Assembly: GCF_004296405.1 (NCBI RefSeq)
Contig: NZ_PSRR01000017.1
Location: 1-52,362, forward strand
Reading direction: 5' to 3'
Source of the DNA: Bradyrhizobium sp. Leo170
GTDB lineage: Bacteria > Pseudomonadota > Alphaproteobacteria > Rhizobiales > Xanthobacteraceae
Length of the DNA stretch: 52,362 nucleotides
Of this stretch, positions 8,878 to 16,306 are shown piece by piece. The notes under the pieces are model-generated. The model worked only from the letters and a program-made list of their open reading frames with translations. It was not told the DNA's origin and made no database searches. Positions within the stretch are counted from its first letter, which is position 1. Each line of letters begins with the position of its first letter. The position numbers were made by a program, and so were the translations under genes.

Positions 8878-10215
8878 TCAGTTGTCCGAGCGGAGCGGAC
8901 GGAGGCCGAAGGTGCAGGCGGCCGAGAGGAGCGCGATCGCGACCATGTAGCCGGCCACCCAATAGGCCGAGCCGTACTCGGCAAGGAGTGCGGTTGCGAT
9001 CAGCGGCGAGAGGCCGCCGCCGAGGATCGGGCCGAGCTGCTGCACGAGCGAGAGGCCGCTGTAGCGGATGCGCGCCGGAAACAGCTCCGAGAAGTAGGCG
9101 CCTTGCGCGCCGTAGACCGAGCCATGACCAAGCGCGAGACCTAGCGCGATCGCGAGCCAGATCATGCCGGTGTGCCCGGTGTTCAGCATCTGGAAGAAGA
9201 CGAGCGCGAGCGCGGCCTGGAAGATCATGCCGCCGACATAGACGGCGCGACGACCGACCCGGTCCGACAGCGCACCGAACAGCGGCAGCGTCAGGCATTC
9301 GAGCGCACAGCCGACGAGCACGCCGTTCAGGATTGTCTGGCTCGGCAGCCCGAGCTTGGTCTTGCAGTAGGTGATCGCGAACACGGCGTAGATGTTGAAC
9401 AGCCCGCTTTCGGCGACCTTGGCACCGATGCCGAACAGGATGTTACCCTTGTGATTGCGGACCGCCTCGACCACCGGCACGCTGGCAGCCCCCTCCTCGC
9501 TCAGCACGCGCTTGAACGCCGGCGTCTCCGAGATCTTGAAGCGGATGAAGAGCCCGATCCCGACGAGGACGATCGAAAACAGGAACGGGATCCGCCAGCC
9601 CCAGGCGAGGAAGTCAACCTCGCTCATGGAGGTCGACAGGATTCCCAAGAGCGCGATCGGGATCAGGAATCCGGCGGGCACGCCGATATGGACGAGCGAG
9701 CTGAAGAAACCGCGCCGGTCGGCCGGCGCATGCTCCACCGTCATCACCATGCCGCCGCCATATTCGCCGCCGATGCCAATTCCCTGCAACAGCCGCAGCC
9801 CGATGAGACAGATCGGCGCTAACACACCGACCTGCTCATAGGTCGGCATGAGTCCGATGAGGAAAGTCCCAAGTCCCATGATCAGGATAGTGATGAGCAG
9901 CGCCGTTTTTCGGCCGACGCGGTCTCCGAAATGGCCGAACAGCACGCCGCCGAGCGGCCTTGCACAATAGCCCACGAAGAATGTCGCGAAAGCGAGCAGC
10001 GATCCGACCAAGGGATCGGAACTCGGGAAGAAGATCTTGTTGAAGACGAGCGCGGTCGCGGTCGCGTAGAGCGTGAAGTCGTAATACTCGATCATGTTGC
10101 CGATGGCGCTCGCCACAGCAACCTTCCGGATGTCGCCCGAGGCCCGACGCTTGATCGAAGCGGCCGCTTGGTCTGCCACCCGGCTGGACCCGATCGACCT
10201 AACCATTCCGCTCAT
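8878..10215 (-). CDS. MFS transporter, metabolite:H+ symporter (MHS) family
   Basis: Proton-coupled inner-membrane uptake carrier of 445 aa. The MHS signature appears at the start: VASAIGNMIEYYDFTLYATATALVF near residue 35, then RPLGGVLFGHFGDRVGRKTALL near 88, the conserved loop 2-3 motif. About twelve hydrophobic segments follow. KgtP, ShiA, ProP and citrate carriers belong here, so the substrate is probably a carboxylate or other small metabolite. The ATG at 10215 has GGAGG eight bases upstream. It is the first gene of the minus-strand block and has a palindromic operator near its predicted transcription start. A second, unrelated importer (Liv type) sits directly behind it, so the operon may bring in the same compound by two routes. 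Confidence 0.9.
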   Translation of the reverse strand: MSGMVRSIGSSRVADQAAASIKRRASGDIRKVAVASAIGNMIEYYDFTLYATATALVFNKIFFPSSDPLVGSLLAFATFFVGYCARPLGGVLFGHFGDRVGRKTALLITILIMGLGTFLIGLMPTYEQVGVLAPICLIGLRLLQGIGIGGEYGGGMVMTVEHAPADRRGFFSSLVHIGVPAGFLIPIALLGILSTSMSEVDFLAWGWRIPFLFSIVLVGIGLFIRFKISETPAFKRVLSEEGAASVPVVEAVRNHKGNILFGIGAKVAESGLFNIYAVFAITYCKTKLGLPSQTILNGVLVGCALECLTLPLFGALSDRVGRRAVYVGGMIFQAALALVFFQMLNTGHTGMIWLAIALGLALGHGSVYGAQGAYFSELFPARIRYSGLSLVQQLGPILGGGLSPLIATALLAEYGSAYWVAGYMVAIALLSAACTFGLRPLRSDN

Positions 10216-10234
10216 GACGTCGTCCTCCGGCTTC

Positions 10235-10254
10235 GGCAGGAAGACATTCCTGCC
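10235..10254 (-). other. Perfect hairpin in the leader of the MFS operon
   Basis: GGCAGGAA-GACA-TTCCTGCC is an 8-bp perfect inverted repeat with a four-base loop. It lies between the palindromic operator and the MFS ribosome site, so it should be transcribed in the 5' leader. It could be an mRNA stability element or a second protein site. No T-run follows in either direction, so it is not a standard terminator. Confidence 0.55.
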
Positions 10255-10261
10255 TGGACTT

Positions 10262-10280
10262 TTGTCCGTATTGCGGACAA
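10262..10280. promoter_or_regulatory. Palindromic operator A (probable IclR-family site)
   Basis: TTGTCCG-TATTG-CGGACAA is a perfect 7+7 inverted repeat. On the minus strand a TTGACA at 10309-10304 would place the transcription start of the MFS operon inside this site, although no good -10 is visible. A close copy (15 of 19 identical) lies at 10425-10443 on the other side of the divergent region. GTCC/GGAC palindromes of this size fit IclR-family operators, and an IclR gene lies two genes away. The pairing with that regulator is inference. Confidence 0.65.
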
Positions 10281-10369
10281 CAAGAGCAGCGACTTATTCC
10301 ACATGTCAAGAGGATTTTTCCGCCGGATCGCTAGCCATCCCGCACATTTAACGCATGTGTCGATGCTTC

Positions 10370-10397
10370 AGCGAACACGCTTGAGCGAACACGCTTG
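10370..10397 (+). repeat. Tandem 14-bp direct repeat
   Basis: AGCGAACACGCTTG occurs twice back to back without mismatch (10370-10383 and 10384-10397). The final TTG of the second copy forms the start of the -35 hexamer TTGACG used by the aldolase promoter. It looks like a small recent duplication inside the divergent regulatory region. Confidence 0.85.
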
Positions 10398-10423
10398 ACG
10401 TCCTGCGCGCATTTGGCATACAA
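10395..10423 (+). promoter_or_regulatory. Sigma-70-like promoter of the aldolase gene
   Basis: TTGACG (10395-10400) and ATACAA (10418-10423) are 17 bases apart. The operator at 10425-10443 follows directly, covering the expected start of transcription, which suits repression. This also excludes the upstream in-frame ATG at 10395 as the aldolase start, because it would lie inside the -35 box. Confidence 0.5.
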
Positions 10424-10424
10424 A

Positions 10425-10443
10425 ATGTCCACATTCCGGACAA
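10425..10443. promoter_or_regulatory. Palindromic operator B
   Basis: ATGTCCACATTCCGGACAA matches operator A (10262-10280) at 15 of 19 positions and keeps the right arm CGGACAA intact; the left arm is weaker. It lies immediately behind the -10 box of the aldolase gene, 15 bases before the start codon. Two copies facing two divergent operons suggest one regulator controls both. Confidence 0.6.
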
Positions 10444-10457
10444 TAAAGGAGGATAAC

Positions 10458-11372
10458 GTGCCAGCAAAGATTACCGGGATCATTCCGCCCCTCACCACGC
10501 CGTTCGATCAGAACGGTGACATCGACGAAAAGGCTTTCCGTCGCCAGGTGAAGTTCTTGCTTGAGAAGGGCGTGCATGGCGTCTGCGTCGGCGGCAGCAC
10601 TGGTGAGGGTCACACGCTTACCACCGACGAATTCCGGCGCTTGATCGAGGCCTGCGCAGAGGAGCTGAACGGCAAGGTGCCGCTCGTCGCCGGCATCATC
10701 GCCAACTCGACCCGCGAAGCGATTGCCCGCGCCCGTGCCATTGAATCGGTCGACGTCGCCGCGCTCCAGATCACGCCGGTGCATTATCTCTTCAAGCCAG
10801 ACGAGGATGCGACGGTCGGCCACTTCAAGACGCTGTCCGAGTCGGTCAAGCAGCCGGTCATCATCTACAACGTCGTGCCCTGGAACTACCTGAGCCCTGC
10901 GCTGCTGCTGCGGATCATGAACGAGCTGCCCGGCGTGATCGGCGTCAAGCAGAGCGCCGGCGACCTCAAGCTGATGGCCGATCTCTTGCTCGACGTGCCC
11001 GCGGGCAAGGTCGTGCTGACGGCGGTCGATGCGCTGCTCTATCCATCCTTCGCGCTCGGCGCGCATGGCACGATTGCCGCAAACCCGGCTGCAGTGCCCG
11101 GCGCCTGCGTGGCACTGTGGAACGCGGTCCAGCGCGGCGACCACGCCACCGCGATCGAGATCCACAAGCGCCTGTTGCGGTTCTGGAACACGATCGTCGG
11201 CGACAATCTCCCGGCCTGCGTGAAGCATGCCCTCACCCTCCAGGGATCGCCGAGCGGGCTTCCGCGGCAGCCGATGCCGGCTCCGACCAGCCGGCAGAAG
11301 AACGCGATCGCTGCTGCGCTCAAGCCTTTGCTCGAGGTCGAAGGCGGCGTGAGGCTGGTCGCGGCCGAGTGA
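10458..11372 (+). CDS. DHDPS/N-acetylneuraminate lyase-family aldolase or dehydratase
   Basis: Class I Schiff-base lyase with a TIM-barrel fold (304 aa). GGSTGEG near residue 45 is the substrate carboxylate loop, Tyr137 (IIYNVVPWN) the proton shuttle, and Lys164 (GVKQSAGD) the Schiff-base lysine; these match Tyr133 and Lys161 of DapA. The family includes DapA, NanA, KDG aldolase and 2-keto-3-deoxy-sugar-acid dehydratases. Next to enolase-superfamily and FAH enzymes, a role in splitting or dehydrating a 2-keto-3-deoxy acid is more likely than lysine synthesis (inference). The start is the GTG at 10458, with AAAGGAGG five bases upstream; the longer frame from 10395 begins inside the promoter. 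Confidence 0.88.
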   Translation: MPAKITGIIPPLTTPFDQNGDIDEKAFRRQVKFLLEKGVHGVCVGGSTGEGHTLTTDEFRRLIEACAEELNGKVPLVAGIIANSTREAIARARAIESVDVAALQITPVHYLFKPDEDATVGHFKTLSESVKQPVIIYNVVPWNYLSPALLLRIMNELPGVIGVKQSAGDLKLMADLLLDVPAGKVVLTAVDALLYPSFALGAHGTIAANPAAVPGACVALWNAVQRGDHATAIEIHKRLLRFWNTIVGDNLPACVKHALTLQGSPSGLPRQPMPAPTSRQKNAIAAALKPLLEVEGGVRLVAAE

Positions 11373-11384
11373 GCACACGACAAA

Positions 11385-11408
11385 GGGCGCGGCATTGCCG
11401 CCGCGCCC
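11385..11408 (+). terminator. Strong hairpin after the aldolase gene
   Basis: GGGCGCGGC-ATTGCC-GCCGCGCCC gives a perfect 9-bp GC stem 12 bases after the aldolase stop. There is no clear T-run behind it, so it may be a weak intrinsic terminator or a 3' stability structure between the aldolase and the IclR gene. Confidence 0.5.
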
Positions 11409-11477
11409 GATTCCGTCTAAGTCGGATATGGTTCGCGTCCTGGATATTGCGTGGTGACGCCACCCGAAAGGTCCGAC

Positions 11478-12355
11478 ATGACTAGCGTCGACAGCAGTCG
11501 ACAGAGCGTGAAGTCGCTCTTCAAGATGCTCGAGGTCCTGGAGGCCTTCTCCTCGACCGACCCCGAGCTGAGCGTTGTCGAGATCGCGCGCCGCACCGGC
11601 CTGCCGCGCACCACCGTTCATCGCATTGTAGATAGCCTGCGCAGCGTCGGGTTCCTGGAACAGGACGCGAGCCGCGATCGCTACCGCCTTGGCATAAAAC
11701 TGTTCGAGCTCGGCGGCAGCGCACTCATGAACCTTCCGCTGTATCGCGAGGCGCCGCCTTTCGTCGATACGCTTGCCAAGCTCAGTGGCGAGGATGTGCA
11801 TCTCTGCATCTTCGACGGCGCGCAAATGGTCTTCGTCAATCGCCGCAGCCAAATTGCTGCCCGCCCGCACAACACCGTCATCACGATGGAAGCCTCGCCC
11901 TGTCACTCGACGGGCGTGGGTAAGGCGGCGCTCGCATTCCAGAGCGACGCCGTGATCGACCGGGTCATCCGCGCCGGCCTGCCTCGTTTCACGCCGAGCA
12001 CGATCGTTGAGCCGAAGCGGCTAAAGACCGAGCTCGCGGCAATCAGGTCCCGCGGCTATTCGGTGGACGATTGCGAGCATGAGCCGGAGCTGCGCTGTGT
12101 CGCGCGCCGATCCGCAACAGTGCAGGCCGCGTCTTCGCGGCGATCAGCGTGAGCGGTCCGAGCCGGCGCGTTACGGCTGAATGGGTGCCAGAACTCGCCC
12201 GGACCGTGATGACGCACGCCGAGCTGCTGTCGATCCGCCTGGGCTACCAGCCTGACTCGCACGGCCGGGCCGCAGACGCTGCGCCGGAGCGCAACACCCC
12301 CAAACGTCGTCAACGGTCCGCGGCAGGAACCGCACAAGGCGAACGTGGCGCCTGA
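11478..12355 (+). pseudogene. IclR-family regulator, interrupted by a one-base frameshift
   Basis: IclR-type transcription factor. The N-terminal winged helix covers residues 10-70 (SLFKMLEVLEAFSS ... LSVVEIARRTGLPRTTVHRIVDSL), and the effector-binding domain follows (ECSPCHSTGVGKAALA-like region, EHEPELRCVA). After codon 209 (position 12104) the frame changes: the present frame adds 15 unrelated residues and stops at 12152, while the +1 frame continues correctly (GRVFAAISVSGPSRRV ... ELLSIRLGYQP) to 12355. Restoring one G, to read GCG-GCG-CCG-ATC, would give a normal IclR end. It is either a real mutation or a sequencing error. The ATG at 11478 is preferred over a GTG at 11451. The palindromes at 10262 and 10425 are its probable targets. 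The continuation past LGYQP has an unusual basic tail of about 30 residues. Confidence 0.82.
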
Positions 12356-12404
12356 TCGAAGGACTTCACCCTCCATCTTCGCCGGTCCGCGGTGCCGCGC
12401 GCAG

Positions 12405-13103
12405 CTACGAGGTGACTAGCGACGGTCGCCTCAATTGTCCCGTCGAGTCTGCAAGACTCGCGAGGTAGTGCGCGGCGTCGCTAATATCGGCGACGATCTC
12501 GCGTTCGGCGCCATCGGCGTCGCCTGCGACGATAGCCTTCAGCGCCGCGGTGTGATGATCCCAGCCCTTCAGCAGGACCACGTATTCGGGGATCACGTAG
12601 GACAACACCGGCCCGCAGCGCAGCCACATGTTCTCGATGGTCTCGACGAGTAGCGGAATGCCCGACATCGCATAGATGCCGAAGTGAAACTTGCGGTGAT
12701 GTTCGAGGTAGCTCTCGAGCTTGCGCGCAGCGATCAGCGACTGCATCGTCGAAAGCCGCTCTTGCAGCTTTCGCAGCGTGGCATCGTCATGCCGGTGCAA
12801 CGCGGCCTCCCGCGCTGCGCGCCCTTCCAGGGCGCAACGCACCACCGTCAGGTCCGAAAGCTCGCGGCGGGACAGGTGCGGCACGATCGCTGAATTGCGC
12901 GGCCCCTGTTGCAGCACGCCTTGCGCCACCAGACGGGTGACGGCGTCGCGTACCGGTGTGATCGACGTCCCGAAACTTTCGGCCAGTGAGCGCAAGGTCA
13001 AGACCGTGCCGGGCTCGAACCGCCCGGCCAGCAGCGCATCCCGCAACTGTGCGTGTGCGAGGTCCCACAGCGGTTCACGCTCGATTCGTTTCAATGCCGT
13101 CAT
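12405..13103 (-). CDS. GntR-family regulator, FadR/FCD subfamily
   Basis: DNA-binding regulator of 232 aa. The winged-helix domain spans residues 8-75 (LWDLAHAQLRDALLAGRFEPGTVLTLRSLAE then TSITPVRDAVTRLVAQGVLQQ). The C-terminal all-helical FCD effector domain includes EGRAAREAA and HRKFHFGIYAMSGIPLLVETIENMW, with the His residues that often bind a metal. The frame is open upstream to 13289 but the ATG at 13103 begins the canonical domain, and an earlier start would cross the operator. It is transcribed away from the TTT receptor, with an 18-bp palindrome between them that is its likely site. Its effector is probably a carboxylate from the neighbouring pathway (inference). Confidence 0.9.
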   Translation of the reverse strand: MTALKRIEREPLWDLAHAQLRDALLAGRFEPGTVLTLRSLAESFGTSITPVRDAVTRLVAQGVLQQGPRNSAIVPHLSRRELSDLTVVRCALEGRAAREAALHRHDDATLRKLQERLSTMQSLIAARKLESYLEHHRKFHFGIYAMSGIPLLVETIENMWLRCGPVLSYVIPEYVVLLKGWDHHTAALKAIVAGDADGAEREIVADISDAAHYLASLADSTGQLRRPSLVTS

Positions 13104-13161
13104 ACAACGCTCGGTATCGCGGCGCGCGACATCGCGCAAATCCCTCAGCCAGGCGCTAGGC

Positions 13162-13189
13162 TTGACCTGCCGACGATGTTTGTTATAAC
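13162..13189 (+). promoter_or_regulatory. Sigma-70-like promoter of the TTT receptor operon
   Basis: TTGACC (13162-13167) and TATAAC (13184-13189) are separated by 16 bases. The -10 box lies inside the perfect palindrome at 13177-13194, so a bound regulator would block RNA polymerase. The TTT receptor start follows at 13218. Confidence 0.6.
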
Positions 13190-13194
13190 AAACA
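13177..13194. promoter_or_regulatory. 18-bp perfect palindrome (probable GntR operator)
   Basis: TGTTTGTTATAACAAACA is its own reverse complement. It lies between the divergent GntR gene and the TTT receptor operon and covers the -10 box of the latter. Short AT-rich palindromes of the TTGT...ACAA type are normal for FadR-subfamily regulators. That this GntR protein binds it is inference. Confidence 0.7.
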
Positions 13195-13217
13195 ACAAAA
13201 TGGGAGGAAACACAACC

Positions 13218-14186
13218 ATGCAAAAAGTCGCCGCGATCGCCCTGGCCTGCGTGATCTCGCTGCTTCAGGCGCCCGCCAGCCACGGTCAATCGAGCTTTCC
13301 CCAGCGGGACATCACCTTCGTCGTGCCATGGAACGCGGGCGGCTCAAATGACGTCGCGGCTCGGGCGCTCGACCCGATTCTGCGCGAACATGGGATCAAG
13401 ATCGTCATCGAAAACGTCGTCGGCGCGACCGGCGTGATCGGCATGCGCCGGGTCGCGAGTGCCGCGCCGGACGGTTACACGCTGGGCATGGGGACCAGCT
13501 CGACGCTGGCGCTGATGGCGCAGGGCAAGGCGCCGCTGACGAATGCGCAATTCACCCACATCGCGCGCGTCTCGACCGATCCGCTGATGCTCCTGGTCTC
13601 GACCAAGGCCGAGCAGAAATCGCTCGACGACTTCATCAAGTACATGAAGGGCAATCCCGACAAGGTCACGATCGGCACCCCCGGCAATTACAATCTAAAC
13701 CACATCTTCGCCTTGATGACGGCGCGCGCGGCGGGCGTGAACTTCGTCAACGTGCCCTACACCGGCGGATCGAAAGTGGTGGCCGACCTGCTCGGTCAGC
13801 ACGTCGATTCCGGCGTGTTGAAGCCCTCGGAAACACTTGGCCAGATCCAGGAAGGCCTGCTGAAGCCGATCGGCATCTTCGCCAATGAGCGGCTGGAGAT
13901 GTTTCCGGACGTACCGACCTTCAAGGAAAAGGGCTACGACGTCTTTCCCTATGGCCCCGTCGTCCAGATGGCTTACGTCGTTGGTCCGGCAAACCTCCCC
14001 GACGACGTCCGCACCAAGCTGATCACCGCGTTCCGCGCCGCCATTCAGGACCCGCGCTTCAAGGAATTCGCCAAGAAGAACGTGTTCCTTGTCGACGACA
14101 TGACCGGCGATGCGCTGACCAAGGAAGTCGACAACGTCGCAGCCACGTTCGGCACTGTGGCGTCACAGGTCTTTCCGAAGGAATAG
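13218..14186 (+). CDS. TTT-family (TctC/Bug) periplasmic solute receptor
   Basis: Extracytoplasmic receptor of the tripartite tricarboxylate transporter family, 322 aa. A signal peptide (MQKVAAIALACVISLLQAPASHGQ) is followed by the family start FPQRDITFVVPWNAGGSNDVAARAL, then APDGYTLGMGTSSTLAL and the binding loop VNVPYTGGSKVVADLLGQHVD. The ATG at 13218 has GGGAGG about ten bases upstream; the longer frame runs back through the promoter. No TctA or TctB membrane subunit is in the window, so it is an orphan receptor as in many Bradyrhizobium and Bordetella genomes. It is the first gene of a six-gene plus-strand block and the ligand is probably the acid degraded by the enzymes behind it. Confidence 0.9.
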   Translation: MQKVAAIALACVISLLQAPASHGQSSFPQRDITFVVPWNAGGSNDVAARALDPILREHGIKIVIENVVGATGVIGMRRVASAAPDGYTLGMGTSSTLALMAQGKAPLTNAQFTHIARVSTDPLMLLVSTKAEQKSLDDFIKYMKGNPDKVTIGTPGNYNLNHIFALMTARAAGVNFVNVPYTGGSKVVADLLGQHVDSGVLKPSETLGQIQEGLLKPIGIFANERLEMFPDVPTFKEKGYDVFPYGPVVQMAYVVGPANLPDDVRTKLITAFRAAIQDPRFKEFAKKNVFLVDDMTGDALTKEVDNVAATFGTVASQVFPKE

Positions 14187-14245
14187 GCGGGTCCGGCGGA
14201 ATCGCGGCTCTTAATCCCAACACTCTCCAACCAAGGTTCACGCGC

Positions 14246-15385
14246 TTGTCCATCAAGAAGATCACCTGTCACGTCGTCGCCGCTCCGGTGCAACGTCCCT
14301 TCACCTCCTCGCGCGGCTGGCTCTACAAGACGCGCGGCACCTGCCTGGTCGAGATCGAAACGAATGACGGCATCGTCGGCTGGGGCGAATGCTACGGCCC
14401 ATCGGCGGTCGCAAAAGCCTTTATCGAGACCCAGCTTGCCCCGCGCGTGATCGGCCACGATCCGTTCGACGTCGAGGTGATCTGGGAAGACCTCTACAAC
14501 CGGATCAAGGATTACGGGCCAAAGGGCATGTCGATCGCAGCCATCAGCGGCATCGACATCGCGCTCTGGGACATTATCGGCAAGGCCTGCAACAAGCCAG
14601 TGCACAAGCTGATCGGCGGCGCCTTCCGCACCGAGGTCGACGCCTACGCCACCGGGCTCTACTTCACCGACATGGACCGGCTGGTCGATGAAGCCGTCGA
14701 GGAAGCGACGGGTTACGTTGAGGCCGGCTTCAAGGCGATCAAAATGAAGATCGGGCTTGGATCGATCAAGCGCGACTTCGAGCGCGTGAAAGCCGTACGC
14801 GAGGCAATCGGCTCCGGGATCAAGCTGATGGTCGACGCCAATCATTGCTTCACTGTGCCCGCTGCGATCCATCTCGGCCGCAAGCTCGAAGACCTCGACA
14901 TCGAGTGGTTCGAAGAGCCCATCTCGCCGGAAGACATCGACGGCTATGTGGAGGTTTCGCGCGCGCTCGACATGGCAGTCGCCGGCGGCGAGAACGAATT
15001 TACCCGCTGGGGCTTCCGCGACGCCATCGTGCGCAAGGCGATGGACATCGTGCAGCCGGACGTCTGCGCGGCGGGCGGCATCACCGAATGCAAGAAGATC
15101 GCGACACTCGCTACAACGCATGGCGTGGAATGCGTGCCCCATGCCTGGGGTTCCGCAGTCGGCCTTGCCGCCACCATCCACTTCCTGGCATCGATCCCGA
15201 ACCAGCCGCCGAGCCTGTTTCCGATGCCGCCGATGCTGGAATTCGAGCAGGAGGAAAACCCATTTCGCGACCATCTGGCGGTCGAACCGATCGTTCAGGT
15301 CAAGGGCAAGGTCGCGGTCCCGACCGGCGGGGGGCTCGGCATCGAGATCGATCGCGGCGTGATCGACCGCTACCGTGTGGCGTGA
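14246..15385 (+). CDS. Enolase-superfamily acid-sugar enzyme, mandelate racemase subgroup
   Basis: Mg-dependent enzyme (379 aa) that abstracts the proton next to a carboxylate, giving racemisation, dehydration or cycloisomerisation. Every catalytic residue of mandelate racemase is present at a constant offset of two: Lys166 and Lys168 (KMK), metal ligands Asp197, Glu223 and Glu249, and the Asp272/His299 dyad (VQPDVCAAGG, VPHAWG). From memory, the overall pattern (SGIDIALWDIIGK, LATTHGVECVPHAWG) resembles D-galactarolactone cycloisomerase of Agrobacterium, so a uronic or aldaric acid lactone is a reasonable substrate guess. The start is a TTG at 14246 with AAGG upstream, 59 bases after the TTT receptor gene. 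Confidence 0.88.
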   Translation: MSIKKITCHVVAAPVQRPFTSSRGWLYKTRGTCLVEIETNDGIVGWGECYGPSAVAKAFIETQLAPRVIGHDPFDVEVIWEDLYNRIKDYGPKGMSIAAISGIDIALWDIIGKACNKPVHKLIGGAFRTEVDAYATGLYFTDMDRLVDEAVEEATGYVEAGFKAIKMKIGLGSIKRDFERVKAVREAIGSGIKLMVDANHCFTVPAAIHLGRKLEDLDIEWFEEPISPEDIDGYVEVSRALDMAVAGGENEFTRWGFRDAIVRKAMDIVQPDVCAAGGITECKKIATLATTHGVECVPHAWGSAVGLAATIHFLASIPNQPPSLFPMPPMLEFEQEENPFRDHLAVEPIVQVKGKVAVPTGGGLGIEIDRGVIDRYRVA

Positions 15386-15400
15386 ATCGATGGTCCGTTC

Positions 15401-16306
15401 ATGAAATTCGTCACCTTCACCGAGCAAGGCTTTTCGCGCGCCGGCGTGCTACTGGGCAACAGCACCGGTGACGCCGATGCGATCGTCGATCTGGCGCATC
15501 CGGCGATGCGCGAATCCCTCGGCGGCGCGGCGCCGCAGATGCAGGCCCTGATCGAGGCCAGTCTGCCCAAAGTCGTGGAACGCATTAACGTGCATGGCCT
15601 TGCGGTAGCGGCACGGCTTTCGCGCGACGCGGTCACGCTGATGGCGCCACTGCCGGCGCCGCGGCGCATCTTCGGCGTCGCGCATAACTACCGCGACGCG
15701 CTGGCTGAGCGCTGCATGGCGCCACCCGAGCAACCGGTACTGTTCATGAAGGCACCGCGGACGATCATCGGGCCGGAACAGCCCATCGTGCTGCCGGCAA
15801 CGATTGGCGGCGTCACCTACGAGGCGGAACTCGCGGCCGTGATCGGCACGCGCGCCGAGAACGTCAGCAAAGAGCGCGCGCTCGATCACGTCGTTGCCTA
15901 TGGCTGCTTCAACGACGTCAGCGCGAGCGAGATCATCAAGGCCGACGGCCATTTCGACCGCGGCAAGAACTACCCGACCTTCGGCCCCTTCGGACCATAC
16001 CTCGCCTCCCGCGACGAGGTGCCGGATCCGCACGCGCTCACCGTGACACTGAAAGTCGACGGCCGCACGCTGCAGTCCGGGTCAACAGCGAACATGCTGT
16101 TCGATGTCGCAGACCTCGTCTCCTATCTGTCGCGGCAACAGGCCCTCGAACCCGGCGATATCATCGCCACCGGCACGCCGGCCGGCGTGGCCGGGCTGCA
16201 CAAGCCACCAGCGTGGCTCAGGCCTGGCTCGACCGTCGAGGTCGAGGTCCAAGGACTCGGCCGCCTGCAAAATCCAATCATCGAAGGGCCTGCGCCAGAT
16301 GCCTGA
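15401..16306 (+). CDS. Fumarylacetoacetate hydrolase (FAH)-family enzyme
   Basis: Metal-dependent hydrolase or lyase of 2-keto or 2,4-diketo acids (301 aa). The C-terminal FAH domain is complete: GVAHNYRDALAE near residue 92, the metal ligands Glu141 and Glu143 (YEAELAAVIG) and Asp172 (CFNDVSASEII), and the end GDIIATGTPAGVAG. In sugar-acid routes, relatives cleave 2,4-diketo-3-deoxy acids or dehydrate 2-keto-3-deoxy acids, which fits an order of dehydration, oxidation by the neighbouring dehydrogenase, and cleavage. It lies 15 bases after the enolase-family gene and its stop overlaps the start of the next gene. Confidence 0.88.
   Translation: MKFVTFTEQGFSRAGVLLGNSTGDADAIVDLAHPAMRESLGGAAPQMQALIEASLPKVVERINVHGLAVAARLSRDAVTLMAPLPAPRRIFGVAHNYRDALAERCMAPPEQPVLFMKAPRTIIGPEQPIVLPATIGGVTYEAELAAVIGTRAENVSKERALDHVVAYGCFNDVSASEIIKADGHFDRGKNYPTFGPFGPYLASRDEVPDPHALTVTLKVDGRTLQSGSTANMLFDVADLVSYLSRQQALEPGDIIATGTPAGVAGLHKPPAWLRPGSTVEVEVQGLGRLQNPIIEGPAPDA

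Noticed and set aside
5574..9144. Long plus-strand frames (695 and 476 codons) opposite the Liv and MFS genes
   Set aside because: They are antisense shadows of strongly supported transporter genes in GC-rich DNA; their translations are rich in His, Gln, Arg and Asp, with no family motif.
10368..11906. 512-codon minus-strand frame across the aldolase and IclR genes
   Set aside because: Antisense to two recognised genes and without any domain, signal peptide or ribosome site.
14045..15427. 460-codon minus-strand frame across the first enolase-family gene
   Set aside because: Shadow of a gene whose catalytic residues are all identified on the plus strand.
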